DNA of 59,893 nucleotides from Porogramme epimiltina (GCA_900155495.1 FTLJ01000251.1:1-59893); one strand, 5' to 3'. Positions 47,062-58,574 are shown, counted from the first letter of the stretch. The notes: generated from the letters alone by a model not told the origin. Numbers and translations: made by a program.

Positions 47062-50000
47062 TCACTCAGTAGTACGTTTACTATAATATTCGAGTGTAGC
47101 AGTGAGCGTATCGTAGCCGTCGTAGGCATTAGACTGCCTGGTATGAAAGAACTTTGATCAGGCATAGTCAGCAATTAGCACACCGTGATATTAGATCATT
47201 GAGTGATCAACGTACATATAACGAGTCGCTCCCGATTAAGAGATATTCCAGTCGACTTCGAAGCTTGAGCAAGCCGATGGTGAACTGCGACGTGTGTCTT
47301 AATAAATGCTTGCACATTGCACGCTATATAGTCTTACAATCTGCCAGATGCGCCTGAAACGATCGATCTCATGTGAGAGATCGGCAATTTGGTTCTCTGT
47401 GATTGGCAAGAAGTTCGCCAGATATTCCCCAATCCAATCGTTGTGGTTATCGAAGTTCACTGTCCTGTTTATGTCGGCCTGTACCTGCCTCAGCGAATGC
47501 ACTCCAGGTATGTCACCAGGTGAGACAGATAAGAATGGTTTTCCATAGCATGATCAACGAGCTCACAGTGTCTGGCGCTTTGAGAGCCGAGAGGGTTTCT
47601 GATTGTCTTAGCGGACTGAACAGGGATTTTCTATGTTAACAAGGATCGGCCCGAGGGAAATTGGGAGTCGTATTTGGTCTGGTACTCACTAACATTGATT
47701 TATTTGGCGAAGTAGTTGCGCTAAATATCTGTACCAGGTTGGCCGAATGTTTATCAGCCTTCTACGGGTGGTCGCCCTTTGGAGGCTACCTTACCCTCTG
47801 AGATAACCTGAAGGGGGTGATTGAGGACTACGCAATCTATTATGCTAGGAACAATAACGTTGAGCTCACTCAGAAAGGCGATCCTCCAGTTCATCCAGGG
47901 AACTCAGCACCTCCTCGTCGGTTTCACCAAGGAGGGCATCTTGCATCGTCTCGATGTCAATTTGTAGGTATACCGCAGATTCTTCCACATCGTCTCGAAG
48001 TTTTTTGAAGTAACCTTGAAGCTCTCGGGCAGCAGACTCTTGAACCTCTAGTATCTGTACAGACGACAAGATAGGACTGTGTCTGAGTCCCACTGGTCCA
48101 GTATTCGGAGCGGAGCAGAACTTGAACGGTGACATACGTACCTCGAAGAAGCCCTTTACCACTTCCCTTACGTTACGAATTGACTCCTCTGTAGCGGGAT
48201 CCTGAATCGTGTTACCATACTCTAAAATATAGTGTATTCAAATGTCTATATGCCCATTATACGAACCCACGTACGCTCCATAAGCTGGGAGATTTCGACA
48301 GCACACCTGTGGCTAGCGGATAGGTTTTTGCCAAAGTTCTGCAATAAATGGAAGTATCAGAACGCGATCCCGATAAAGCTATGCCGATCAAACGTGATAA
48401 TCACCTGCTCAAATTCGCTCCATTTATCCATTAAGTTTGAATCCCTTTCTCGAAAAATTCCAAGCACCTCGTCCGCACAAGATAATTCGAAGGAAGTGCG
48501 TACTGCTTCAAATAACAGTCGAATCTTCCTAATAGCGTGTGTGATCCCGAGCGCGGCTTCGTCCACTAAGCCTTCCACAAGTTCTTGGCTTGTCGTCCCA
48601 GTATTTTCAATTCTAATTATAGCAGTGACGCGGCGTTAGCGATAACAAGTGCCGTGGTTGAAAGAATTACTTACTGAGGCCAAGCCAATCCCATCACTAC
48701 CGAGCTCAAGGGGGCGGATCCAAGTTGATATTAGGGTAAACATAAAGGTTTACATACGTGCACTATGAAAGATACTCACGCTTACTATGTTGAACATCGA
48801 ATACCAGGTCCCTTCCTGAAGACGCATTGCTGGAAAATGGATGGGCCTCATGTAACCACCAATCGGAATCATGTCCCGCATGAACGTCGTCCAAAAGCGT
48901 AATTGTGAGAGTCCTCAAGCTGTCTAGCTTGTGCCCTAGTACGCTAACTCCCTTGAGCAGGTGTTCGCGAGGACCGATTTGGTAACCGTGAATGCTAGTA
49001 GGGTACCGAGGTAGAAGGCTAAGGTGGACAGATTGTAATCCCGACGGTTTTAAAACCCCGCAAATGGTATCAATGAACCCGGAGTGGTCAGTAGTTCCAC
49101 CGATATCCCCCAGATATATCGTCGCATGAACGTGATGAAGAGGGGCAAGACGGGAGACGCATTCCATTATGGAACCTAGACGCGTCGAAGAATAACTCGA
49201 TTAATCGCGAGAAGCTGATATAATAGAATGAAGAGAGTTAACCAACATACACTGATCCCAGTCCATCCATCGTACACTAAACGATAGGTACACCCGCACT
49301 GCACCCCCAAAAGCTCCGGGTGGGGGAAATCTGGCTTCTTCGGCCACACCGCCCTATGTAAAGTGTGTCCATCAGGGAGCGCTTCTGGAAACGGCGATAC
49401 GGAATTATCGTGCGCACCTCAATCCTCAAGCTTCGCAGCTGCGAACATGCTTTAGAGGAGAGTACAGAGCTCAATTTTGTGAGCTCTCTCTCGGAAATAC
49501 GTCGTTCAATGGTAACGTTTTGCATGGTAAGATGAGATAAAAGGGGAAGGCTCCATATCAAGGACAAAAGGTCGAACGCTGTATTAAACATGTTGTCGTA
49601 GAGATCTAAGGACGATAAGTGTTCGGGTAGCGATCCGGCCACACTGATATTACGGAGTCGAGGAGAGCGCCAATCCACTCGGGATAAGGTGATTGTTTGC
49701 AAACGAGTTAGAGGAGGCGATCGCGTCCCCGGCTCAATGACGATGCCAATGGGTATGTATCTATCCGCACGGATGGAATCGATGATGAGATCAGCGACTG
49801 CCGAACCCAGATATTCATCCTGGGTAGCTGTTTGGAGTAGGGAGCATAGGGGGCTGGGAATCGTCGGGGAGAGGAAGAACTGCGCACAGCGAAAAAGATT
49901 GTATTGACTGCGATGTCGCCAGGTACGACAGACGAGGGCACAACTCCGGAGGGTAGCATAGCATGCCGGGAAGGGGCCCACTTGCTCTTTATCGATGCTT

Positions 50001-50152
50001 GCCCAATCAATGACTTCGTTCCATATATCAATGGGGATGGTGGAGTAGAAAGCGCGAAGTGCCTCGGCCATGGAGGAGTGTAGCTTCCACTGTATGAATG
50101 ATAGTCGTCCCGATGATAGCCCAGTGCGGGCTTCCTTGCTAACGTCCGACAT
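47062..50152 (-). CDS. F2: F-box protein with long helical C-terminal region
   Basis: First exon 49418-50152 is 735 nt, identical in length to F1 and F3. It carries SIDKEQVGPFPACYATLRSC and LVCRTWRHRSQYNLF in the F-box region, then LSSLDLYDNMFNTA. Later exons give VAEEARFPPPGAFGGAVRVY, IYLGDIGGTTDHSGF, the 22-nt MGLAWP exon, and helical parts including TSFELSCADEVLG, DPATEESIR and VQADINRTVNFDNHNDWIGE. The last exon reads YDGYDTLTATLEYYSKRTTE before the stop at 47062. Splice sites agree with F1 except for single-base differences. Upstream, a 560-bp spacer separates it from UGGT copy U2 in divergent orientation, exactly as F3 and U3 are arranged. Confidence 0.72.
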
Positions 50153-50715
50153 CCCCAATAAACGAGGTAGTGACGTGTGGGGCAAACAAGAGGTGAGAAG
50201 GAAAGCAGTCAAGGGGGGAGTGCGGATGGCCCAGTAATTGGACCGTGACGATGTACGCACAGATCAGCCTCGTAACTATCGACCTTGACCTCGGAGCCGT
50301 ACTTGCCGAGATGCCGGTAGACATCGGTGCCATCTCAGGAGCAGTGAAATTATTTGCTGCGCGCTCGACCTCTGTGCGACGGCGTAAAGTCTCGAGTGTT
50401 TGTTGTAAAGAGGCGAGCTCGAGAAAGCCTCTCGATACTCTCTCCAACTGGTGGATGTGTCCGAGTTACGCACTACTCGTGATAGGTGTGCACTAATAAG
50501 TCGGTGTAATTGCGAGACGCCTTGCTAGTGATCAGAACACGTGATCGCGACGTGTCGTAGTGACATAGGTAAGTAAAGTGTGTGGCTGAAAACACTACCA
50601 ATCTTGCACCTTACTCTAGGCTTCTCTTCCTCTTCGACTTCAGGTCTTAGGCCTCAACTCCCTACTCTCATTCACTGCGTTTCTAGAGGAACGTCTCATC
50701 GTCAGCTCACGCCCT
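50153..50715. promoter_or_regulatory. Divergent spacer between F2 and UGGT copy U2
   Basis: Nearly identical to 58575-59149. It includes the conserved F upstream block (50252-50345), an inverted pair ACACGTGATCGCGACGTGT near 50537, and the untranslated leader of UGGT. Confidence 0.55.
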
Positions 50716-51458
50716 ATGCTCGGGGCTCCCCTCCCTCTGCTCGCATGGCCCGCTTTACAAGTACACGCTAGAAGACCCCCGTCCGTATAGAGCTCAGGAC
50801 ATCATGGACAGCGTCTCCCATCACTCTTGAGAGCCTGTGAGTATACTGGGGCTCCTGTCTGTGCGAAATGACACCCATGCCACTTGTAGAGAGTCTGTAG
50901 CCTTAGAGGACCCCGCAGCATTCTTTCCCGTCCTCAATGCAGTCACCGATCCCGACGCCAAGATTCTCCAACGTACCTCGTACCAGGATATCCATCAGCA
51001 CATCTTCAATGCTGCTCTCGCGCTCGACTTCCTGGCGCAACCGGGCGCATATGCCGCAGCAGAAATGCACCTTACGCTTCACGCTGCGAGCCCAAAGCTC
51101 GAGGCGTTCTATCAATACTACAACGACCACCATACGGGGCGGCCTGATTCTGCAGGATCACAGGAGTGCGGATCGTGGGTGGATTGGTACGGCGAGGTTG
51201 TGTGCGACGTCAAAACATTGTCACGGTTGGTGGAGACTCAGGCTCTGGAGTCTCCTGAGGAACAGAATGGGTATGTCTCCACTACTTCCTTTACTCCAGG
51301 CTCTCGTAACCCTCGTGCGTTGCAGGACGTTAGATGAGCGAGTGTCGCCGAGACTATTGTCCTTCGATCACGTCCTCCCAGACCCAGCAAGCATACTAGA
51401 ACCCCCTCCCCACGCCGCCATCCTCTATGCGACCCTTGACTCTGCAAACTTCCGTGAA

Positions 51459-51460
51459 NN
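51459..51460. other. Assembly gap (NN)
   Basis: Two undetermined bases after CTGCAAACTTCCGTGAA. The homologous sequence of U3 ends at exactly this base, which is also the end of the window. Confidence 0.95.
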
Positions 51461-52486
51461 GGTATGGGGTCGCGCTGGACCTAAAGAAGATGGACTACTT
51501 GGCTATGGATGACCGACTGCAAGGGGGTTCAGGGCACGAGGAGGCTACCGGTGACGCGGTGGATGCTGAGGAGGTCGACCCCATTGTCAGCCTGTTACAA
51601 CAGACGAGAGCGTCGACGTGACGCTCCCGCTGATAGAGGAAGGGCTCCTCGGTGAGTACCCCACCTATGCACGACTTAGGCAGTGCACAGGTCTACTGTG
51701 TACCCTGACGCGTGATTGATCTCCGCGCAGATATTGACATCCAAGCTGCGCAGCTCGTAGCGGACGCAGAAGACAAGTTGGTAGCGCTCAAGCACCCCGC
51801 GCAAAACTTCCCCAGATACGCGGGTGCGCTGGGACGACGAGTGCCTATCGACTCGGAGCTACTGGAGAAGTTCGCGGCGAACCAGCCTCGTGCGCGTGGG
51901 GGCGTGAACCTTACCTGGCTGAACTGCGTCTCACTCGAAGAAAAGGATTTGAACCCATTCGGGTACGTCATTTGCTCTGGGACCACTGTTCCCCTGGTGC
52001 TAACCAATGTCGTAGGCTGCTGCGGCTCAACCGCCGCGAACGTGGGAGCATGCTGGGTCTCATGCCTCCCAAGTTGTCATCTGAGCGGGCTCTACAGCTG
52101 CTCGCACATACGGCTATCCCAGCGCAGAGCGCCGGTGATGCCCTGGACGGGCTGTTTCGCGCGAGCGACCGCGCAGAAAGCGCGGGTGTGACTGGGTGGT
52201 TGAACGACTTCGAGACCGATGACAGGTGCGCCCTCCGTGGTTTGTCTGTGTCTGGTCTTCTGAACTGGCCTGTCAGGTTTTCAAGATGAGGGAGCACTTA
52301 GAAGATCGTAAGCTTGGCATTCCCGGTGTCGCTAAGCATTGCCCTGCAGGTACTCCGCCCAATGTACCCTGGCCGATTCCATGAGCTCAAGCTCGATCGT
52401 TTCAACGATGTGCCGGCAGCTGACTTCTCTCAGACGAGGAATATCAACTTCATCCCGGTCGTTGCGCAATCACTTATCAGCCGCGA

Positions 52487-52615
52487 CCTCGCTTACCGCA
52501 TCGCGGAGAAGAAGGCCGCTACTGTCAAGGCGTCGCACAAGAAGTGCGTCATCTCTGTCTGTGCCTCGACACTATCACTGACCGCGTGACGTGCTCCTGC
52601 AGGACGACTGCATAG
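52487..52615 (+). pseudogene. R6: RPS6 3' tail joined to UGGT
   Basis: From IAEKK onward this is RPS6 exons 4-5 (VKASHKK, GT-AG intron, ACG ACT GCA TAG). It is followed by ~180 bases matching the native RPS6 3' flank up to GCGGGACAACTCAG at 52760. The junction has short microhomology (CGCATCGCGGAGAAG against CGTATCGCGGAGAAG). Confidence 0.85.
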
Positions 52616-53098
52616 AACGGTTCTCACAAGTGCCCTTACTGTCCCATGCGGTTGCACGTTGCATGGTACTACGTATAGTCATGAACTTCGCTTTCATTCA
52701 TCTCACCCCCCAATCTCACACATGCGAGTTATGACGACAAACTATACTGGCTGCTGCGCGCGGGACAACTCAGCTGTTGCGTATCAACACACTGATGCGC
52801 CAGGTATGGTTCAGAAGCTCGTGCACGAGTGACTCCGGATGTGCTGTATCCGCGTATACTTCAACCATGAAGGCGACCTATCTTACAAGATTGACGCGCA
52901 TTAGTTGGTCCGAGTTGGTAGGAGAAGTAAAGGACATTTTGACCCAGCGGAATTCAAAAGATGCACGTGACACGACGATTATTCCCCAAATCCAAGAGTC
53001 TTTATGTGATACAACAAGTTGAGCGAATACTAGAAGCTACACAATCCATAGAGGGCGAAGAAGCGTAATACGTCTACACTGAAGACCCAATAAGTGGC
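52616..53098. other. RPS6 3' flank copy and A6 3' side
   Basis: The first 180 bases are RPS6 flank. The rest has one short open frame (52777-53022) without recognisable features. Confidence 0.5.
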
Positions 53099-54151
53099 TC
53101 ATACCGAATACCATGCTACTGTAAAGTGCTCGCGATGGGTAGAATGGTCACAATCGTAAAACATCATATTGCACTCTACACCCATAGTGTCAGCGTGAGC
53201 CTAGGAAAGCGAGGCGGAAAGTCGCATACCATTCGTATTAGCTTTCGCGGCATGAGCTGCGGGCCGTTCGTACAGCGCCTGGGCAGGGAGCATCCCTCCA
53301 GCATGGCAGGACCAAGCAGATGAGGGTGTCGAAGAGGACAGGGCGGAGGATGGGGAGGTGGTGGCGGTGGTGGTGGGAGCGATGTCAATTGTTGTTGGGC
53401 TGGTAGCCAGATCCCCACTATGCGACTCCTCGGAGTTCTCCTCGAGCTGCATGCAAGCCGCGACCAACCGTGCGGCACCACTGATGCCGTTCAACCAGCC
53501 TCCGAGAAACTTGGGTAATCGTCCGAGTCTGCTCCAGAAACGGGCCACGGCCGCTACGGTAAACACAGCAAAGGCCGCTAAGGCAATGAGCTCTCCCGGC
53601 CCGTTCTTGGAGGCGCTTTGGAGCTGGCACTGGAATACTCCAGCAAGTTCTCTGTTACTGGGCACATTCTGGCAGCATAGCGAGTTCTCCTGAGTGACGA
53701 GATGTTTGACACGGGTAGGACAAGGGAGGAGGCAAAAAAATTAAAACATACGGTGTTGCGTGCATCAAGGGCAAAGTACAGAGCGGAGTTCAACATGGCG
53801 TCGTCTTCGAGTACCTTCGCTAGCGCTAGCATAGCGTCTGCGGAGTCTTGCCTCCCGCACGGCGATGCTGCGGAGAGGAGAGTGTTGACCGCGGTGGCTG
53901 AGACAGAATGGCACTTGCCCGCACCGGCGCCAGCAGCTAGCTGAAGAATTTTGATTGTAAACAACATATTATGTGGTGCCTACTAGGGTGCCTGCACTCA
54001 CGCAAGCCTCTTCCCAGAGGGCAACGGTCGAGCTGGCGACACGGTCTTGCGAGACACTCGGATGCTTTGTGTGGAGGGGAGCACCCAACGCACGTAGGGT
54101 GGCCATGCCGGTCAGGACGAGAAGGGAAGTATAGTAGACGTATCGGATCAT
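53099..54151 (-). CDS. A6: family A single-pass membrane protein
   Basis: Starts MIRYVYYTSLLVLTGMATLR, a signal peptide, followed by GAPLHTKHPSVSQD and the exon-end Cys (WEEAC before GTGAGT). Exon 2: GKCHSV, SPCGRQDSADAMLALAKVLE. Exon 3: ENSLCCQNVPSNRELAGVFQC, membrane span LIALAAFAVFTVAAVARFW, then a Thr/Ser/Pro-rich acidic tail. The last exon begins EC and reads NMMFYDCDHSTHREHF before the stop at 53099. The frame is open and all six ectodomain cysteines are kept. Sequence divergence from A3/A4 is large, most in the tail, while the ectodomain cysteine spacing is constant, which suggests selection on the extracellular part. Confidence 0.78.
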
Positions 54152-54304
54152 GGGAGCCGTGATGCTGTATGGTGTGGTGGCTTCGCAGGAGAGTGGTGTA
54201 CGCGGGATGAGAGTACCGAGATTGTTGGTGGATGAGAGGCCCAGAGTCCGAGCAAACGAGTATACATGCTTTCTTAAGTACTAGTTGTCTACTGGCAGAT
54301 GGAG

Positions 54305-54651
54305 CACTGAACACATGGCGAGCGTCGACGTCCACCGAAGGGGCTGATCCGACGTGTCGCTGTGTCCTATTCGGAACTCGCGGACGGATGCACGCTACTG
54401 CTGTGCTTCTCGGAGATTCACACGCGCCTTATGGGTCTCGGAAACTACGCGCCCTGATGCGACTTGGAGCGTGACCCGAATTCGAAGACACTGCACCGTG
54501 CCTCGTCGAAGCATGCCTTCTGTCCCCAAGGCACATGTCAATTTTTTAGCCTGGTGCAGTGCATCCGAGACCAACGGGAGTGCGATTTCGCATCCGAACG
54601 GTCGGAGCTAGCCTTCGGCGGCGGACGTTGACACGTGCCATGTGTTCAGTG
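54305..54651. mobile_element. 347-bp MITE-like element, CACTG termini
   Basis: Left end CACTGAACACATGGCGAGCG and the complement of the right end CACTGAACACATGGCACGTG. The inverted repeat extends ~50 bases (CGACGTCCACCGAAGG...). No coding capacity and no clear target duplication. CACTG ends recall CACTA-type transposons; assignment is tentative. Confidence 0.7.
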
Positions 54652-54984
54652 CGCCGTCCGTCAGTCAACACGGTGAAGATAAAACGAGCTCAATAACCTA
54701 AGGCGGATCCATATACACAGACAATGCGCTGGCCCGTGAGGCAGAGGCTGGAACAAGGTTTAGGACTGCACAGCACTGCAGCTGCCAGCCACCGTGAATC
54801 GGATCGTTGGCGCTCCGTCTCCGGGAGCCGCTCCAACAGTTGAAGCTCTTCGAGCCGGCCCCATGATGCATGATGTTTTTTCTACTCCCCATATTCCCGA
54901 CCATGCCACCATGGAGGCGCCGCCCCATAGGACCGTCTTGCTATCCTGAATCTCCCGCACTCCATAGCTAAATGGTCCCCACAT
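54652..54984. promoter_or_regulatory. Copied RPS6 promoter in front of H4
   Basis: GGCTGGAACAAGGTTTAGGA and the partly degraded dyad (GGACTGCACAGCACT) at 54748-54795, then GCCAGCCACC and the H-type leader (TGATGTTTTT, CCATGGAGGCGCCGCCC). The RPS6 body on the other side is missing here, replaced by the MITE and A6. Confidence 0.6.
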
Positions 54985-55372
54985 GACATTCGCGTTGAAC
55001 TAACGTGGATATATCGAGCCGCAGAGACCTTCTAAATACCTTCACGACGCAGGAGCAACGGTGGGTAGTGTACTACCGAGAAGATGCTCAACGGGATGCT
55101 CACAGCAGCAGACCCGCTTGGTCTGCGCGCAGGGAGGCGATACGTCTCCGCGGCCATCCGCGCGTGCGCTTTAGAGGCTTCCAAGCACAGCAACGTCTTC
55201 GGCCGCTCTCCTCCAGATGCGGCTGTCGTCTCTGGCCGTCTTGCCCGCGTGTTGGAGGAGCTTGCGACGTTTTGGGTAACATATATGCTATGGCCATGCG
55301 AGTCACATCGTTGGTTCTCTACTATATGTCGCGCTAACGTATGAAACGTAGTCACGGTGATATCTAGTGCCA
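54985..55372 (+). pseudogene. H4: fragment of HNH-family exon 1
   Basis: Matches H2/H3 from DIHVEPAWVSRAEE (here with stops) through EKMLNGMLTAADPLGLRAGR, RYVSAAIRACALEASK and ARVLEELATFWV, to the exon 1 donor and the next acceptor (CGTAG then TCACGGTGATATCTAG). There the similarity ends and the F3 3' flank begins. The start and all exons after 1 are gone. Confidence 0.8.
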
Positions 55373-55434
55373 AGTGGAGGACCTATGGGTTTCCCATTCA
55401 AAGGCTACTATGATCCCATCGTCTGCCATAACTT

Positions 55435-58400
55435 CTACCCTTGCTCCGTCCGTTTACTATAGTATTCTAGCGTAGCGGTGAGCATATCGTAGCCATCATA
55501 GGCGATAGATTGCTTGGGATGGAAGAACTTTGAAGAGGCGTAGTCAGTGATCAGCACGCCGTGCACGGGATATTAGGTCACTACTGAGATGGCAACGTAC
55601 ATATACCGAGTCGCTCCCAATTAAGAGATATCTCAGCACCTCTCGAAGCCTATACAAACCGACGCTAAACTGTAGCCTGTATTAATACCTGCTTACACAC
55701 TACACGCCATAAGACGATCTTACGATGTGCCAGATGCGTTTAACGCATCGAATCTCACGTGAGAGATCGGCGATCTGATTCTCTGTGTTGAGTAGGAAGT
55801 TCGCTAGATATTCCCTAATCCAATCGTCGTGGCCACCGAGGTCTACTGTCCTATCTATGTCGGCTTGGATCCGTCTTAGTGAGCATACTCCAAGTATGCC
55901 ACTGGGTGAGACAGACGAGAATATATCTCTATATGATCAACAAACTTACAGTGTGTGGTACTCTGAGAGCCGAGAAAGTCTTTATTAGTCTTGGGGGATT
56001 GAACAGGTGCTCTCTATGCCAATGAATATCAGCGTGAAGCGAGTTCCGAGACATGATTTGGCCTGGCACTCGCCAACGTCGATTTGGTTGGCGTCGCAGT
56101 TATGCTGAATATCTATACCAGGTTGGCCAAACGCTTGTCAATCTACCGCAGTTGGTCTCCCCTTGAAGGGTATCTTACCTTCTGGGATAATCTGACAGGG
56201 ATGACTGAGGGTTGGGCAACTGCGTGATCGGCACGATGATGAACTCACTCAGAAAGGTAGTCTTCGAGTTCATCCAGGGACTTCAGCCCATGATCCTCGA
56301 TTTCATCAAAGAGGGTATCTTGCAACCTCTCGATGTCAATTCGTAAGTCTATTGCAAAGTCTTCGGCTTTGTCTTGAACCTTTGTGAAGCTACGTTGAAG
56401 CTCTCGCGCAGCAGGTTCTTTCACATCTAGTATCTGTATAAACAGCAAGATAGGACTGTGTCTGAGCCCCAGTCAAAAATGGGAGTGTAGCAGAACTTGG
56501 ATGCGGACACAGCGAAGAATCGTACCTCGATGAACCTCTTGACCTCTTCCCTTACATGATAAAGTGACTCCTCTGTGACGGGATCCCGAATCGTGCTGCC
56601 GTACTCTGATAGAATGTAATGTACTCAAATGTCTATATGTCCCTTTCACAAGTCAAAAAACGGACCACGTACGCTTCATGAGCTGACCAACTTCAAAAGC
56701 GCATCTCTGGCTAGCCGATAGGTTCTTGTCAAAGTTCTACAATAAATTGAGGTATCAAAATATGCCCCTGACAAAGCTATATCGATCAATCGTGGTTATC
56801 ACCTTCTCAAATTCGTTCCACTTATCCCATAAACTTGGACCTCTTTTTCGGAAATTCTCAAATACCTCGTCCGCACGAGACAATTTGAAGGACGTGTGTA
56901 CGGCCTCAAATAGCAGTCGAATCTTCCTGATGGTGTGTGCGATCCCACGAGCTTCTTCGTGCACTAAGGTTTCCTCGGGCTCTTGGATTGACATTCCAGT
57001 GTCATCAATGCTGGTCATATAGTGGTGTAGAGTTAGCATTGTCAAGTGCTGTTTTTGAAAGATTGCTAAATGGGATCAAGGCGTACACCGGTCACTTACA
57101 TAGGCCAAGCCAATCCCATCACTGTTGAGCCCAAGGGAACGCACCCAAGTTGATATTAGGGTCGCCATAATGGACATTGTATGAGCACCATAAATAATGC
57201 TTACACTTGCTGTGTTGAACATCGAATACCAGGTCCCTCCTTTGAGACGCATTGCTCAAAAATGGTTGGGCCTCGTGTGACCACCAATCAGAATCGTGCC
57301 CCGTATGAATGTCGTCCATAAGGGTGATTTTGATAGTCCGCAAGCTGTCTAGCTTGTGCCCCAGTACGCTAAGCCCCTTAAGCAGGTATTCGCGAGGACC
57401 GATTTGGTAACCGTAAATGCTGGTAGGGTACCGAGGTAGAAGGGTAAGGTGGATAGATTGTACTGCCGACGGTTTTAAAACACCGCAAATGGCATCAATG
57501 AACCCGGCGTGATCAGTGGTTCCATCGATATCCCCTAGATATATCGTCGCATGGACGTGATGAAGAGGGGCGAGACGGGAAGCACAGTCCATTATGGAAC
57601 CTGAACGCATCAAAAATACCTTGGTTGAGCCCAAAAAGTCAAGGTCGCAGGATGGAAAATATGGATCAACCTACTCTGGGCCCAGTCTGTCCATCGCACA
57701 CTAAACGAGAGGTACACCCGCGCTGCATCACCAAAAGCTCCGATTGGGGGAAATCTGGCTTCTTCGGTCACACCCCCCTATGTATGATCCCAATTAGCAC
57801 GCGCTCAGGGAAGCGGCAACACGAAAATCTTATGCGCACCTCTATCCTCAAGCTTCGCAACTGCGAGCATGGTTTAGAGGGGAGAGCAGAGCTCAATCTT
57901 GCGAGCTCTCGCTCAGACACACGGCGTTCAATAGTGACGTTTTGCATAGTAAGGCGAGATAATAGGGGCACGCTCCATACCAAGGACAAAAGGTCGAACG
58001 CTGTATTGAACATGTTGTCGTAGAGATCTAAGGACGATAAGTGTTCGGGGAGTGATACGGCCATGCTGAGATTACGGAGTCGCGGAGAGCGCCAATCCAC
58101 TCGGGTTAAGGTGACCGTTTGCAAACGAGTTAGAGGAGGCGATCGCATCCCCGGGCCAGTGATGATACCGATGGGTATGTACCTGTCCGCGCGGATGGAA
58201 TCGACGATGAGATCAGCGACTGCTGAGCCCAGAAATCCGTTCTGAGAGGCCGTTTGGAGTAGGGAGCACAGGGGGCTGGGAATCGTCGGGGAAAGGAAGA
58301 ACTGGGCACGGCAAAACAGATTGTATTGACTGCGATGTCGCCAGCTCCGACAAACGAGGGCACAACTCCGGAGGGTAGCATAGCATGCCGGGAAGGGACC

Positions 58401-58574
58401 CACTTGCTCTCTATCGATGCTTGCCCAATCAATAACTTCGTTCCATATGTCAATAGGGATACTAGAGTAGAAAGAGCGAAGTGCCTCGTTCATGGAGGCG
58501 TGCAGCTTCCATTGTATGAATGACAGGCGTCCCGATGATAGCCCCGCGCGGGCCTCCTTGCTAATGTCCGACAT
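55435..58574 (-). CDS. F3: F-box protein with long helical C-terminal region
   Basis: First exon 57840-58574 (735 nt) encodes NEALRSFYSSIPIDIWNEV and ALVCRSWRHRSQYNLF, followed by LSSLDLYDNMFNTAFDLLSL. Downstream exons show VTEEARFPPIGAFGDAARVY, IYLGDIDGTTDHAGF, the short MGLAWP exon, HTSFKLSRADEVFENFRKRG, NFDKNLSASQRCAFE, DPVTEESLYHV and IQADIDRTVDLGGHDDWIRE. The end is YDGYDMLTATLEYYSKRTEQG and a stop at 55435. One splice donor in the C-terminal half reads GC (GCGAGTGCC) where F1 has GT, so that exon may be skipped or spliced by the GC type. Divergent partner: UGGT copy U3. Confidence 0.7.

Larger units (their letters stand above)
50716..52615 (+). pseudogene. U2: UGGT 5' portion, frameshifted, gapped, ending as an RPS6 chimera
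   Basis: Signal-like start MLGAPLPLLAWPALQVHA, then a one-base deletion (CCCCCGTCCG against CCCCCAGTCAG in U3) before the conserved RTSWTASPITLESL. Exons 50890-51270 and 51326-51458 give LEDPAAFFPVLNAVTDPDA, CGSWVDWYGEVVCDVKTL and LSFDHVLPDP. At 51459-51460 there is NN. The sequence resumes at YGVALDLKKMDYLAMDDR, so ~40 expected residues are missing. Then come a frameshift near 51600, LEEKDLNPFG, and RPMYPGRFHELKLDRFN. The reading frame passes from UGGT (SRDLAYR) directly into RPS6 (IAEKK...VKASHKK) at about 52498, and the RPS6 last intron and final codons follow, stopping at 52615. Family role: ER glycoprotein folding sensor. This copy lacks the catalytic C-terminal domain. Confidence 0.8.
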
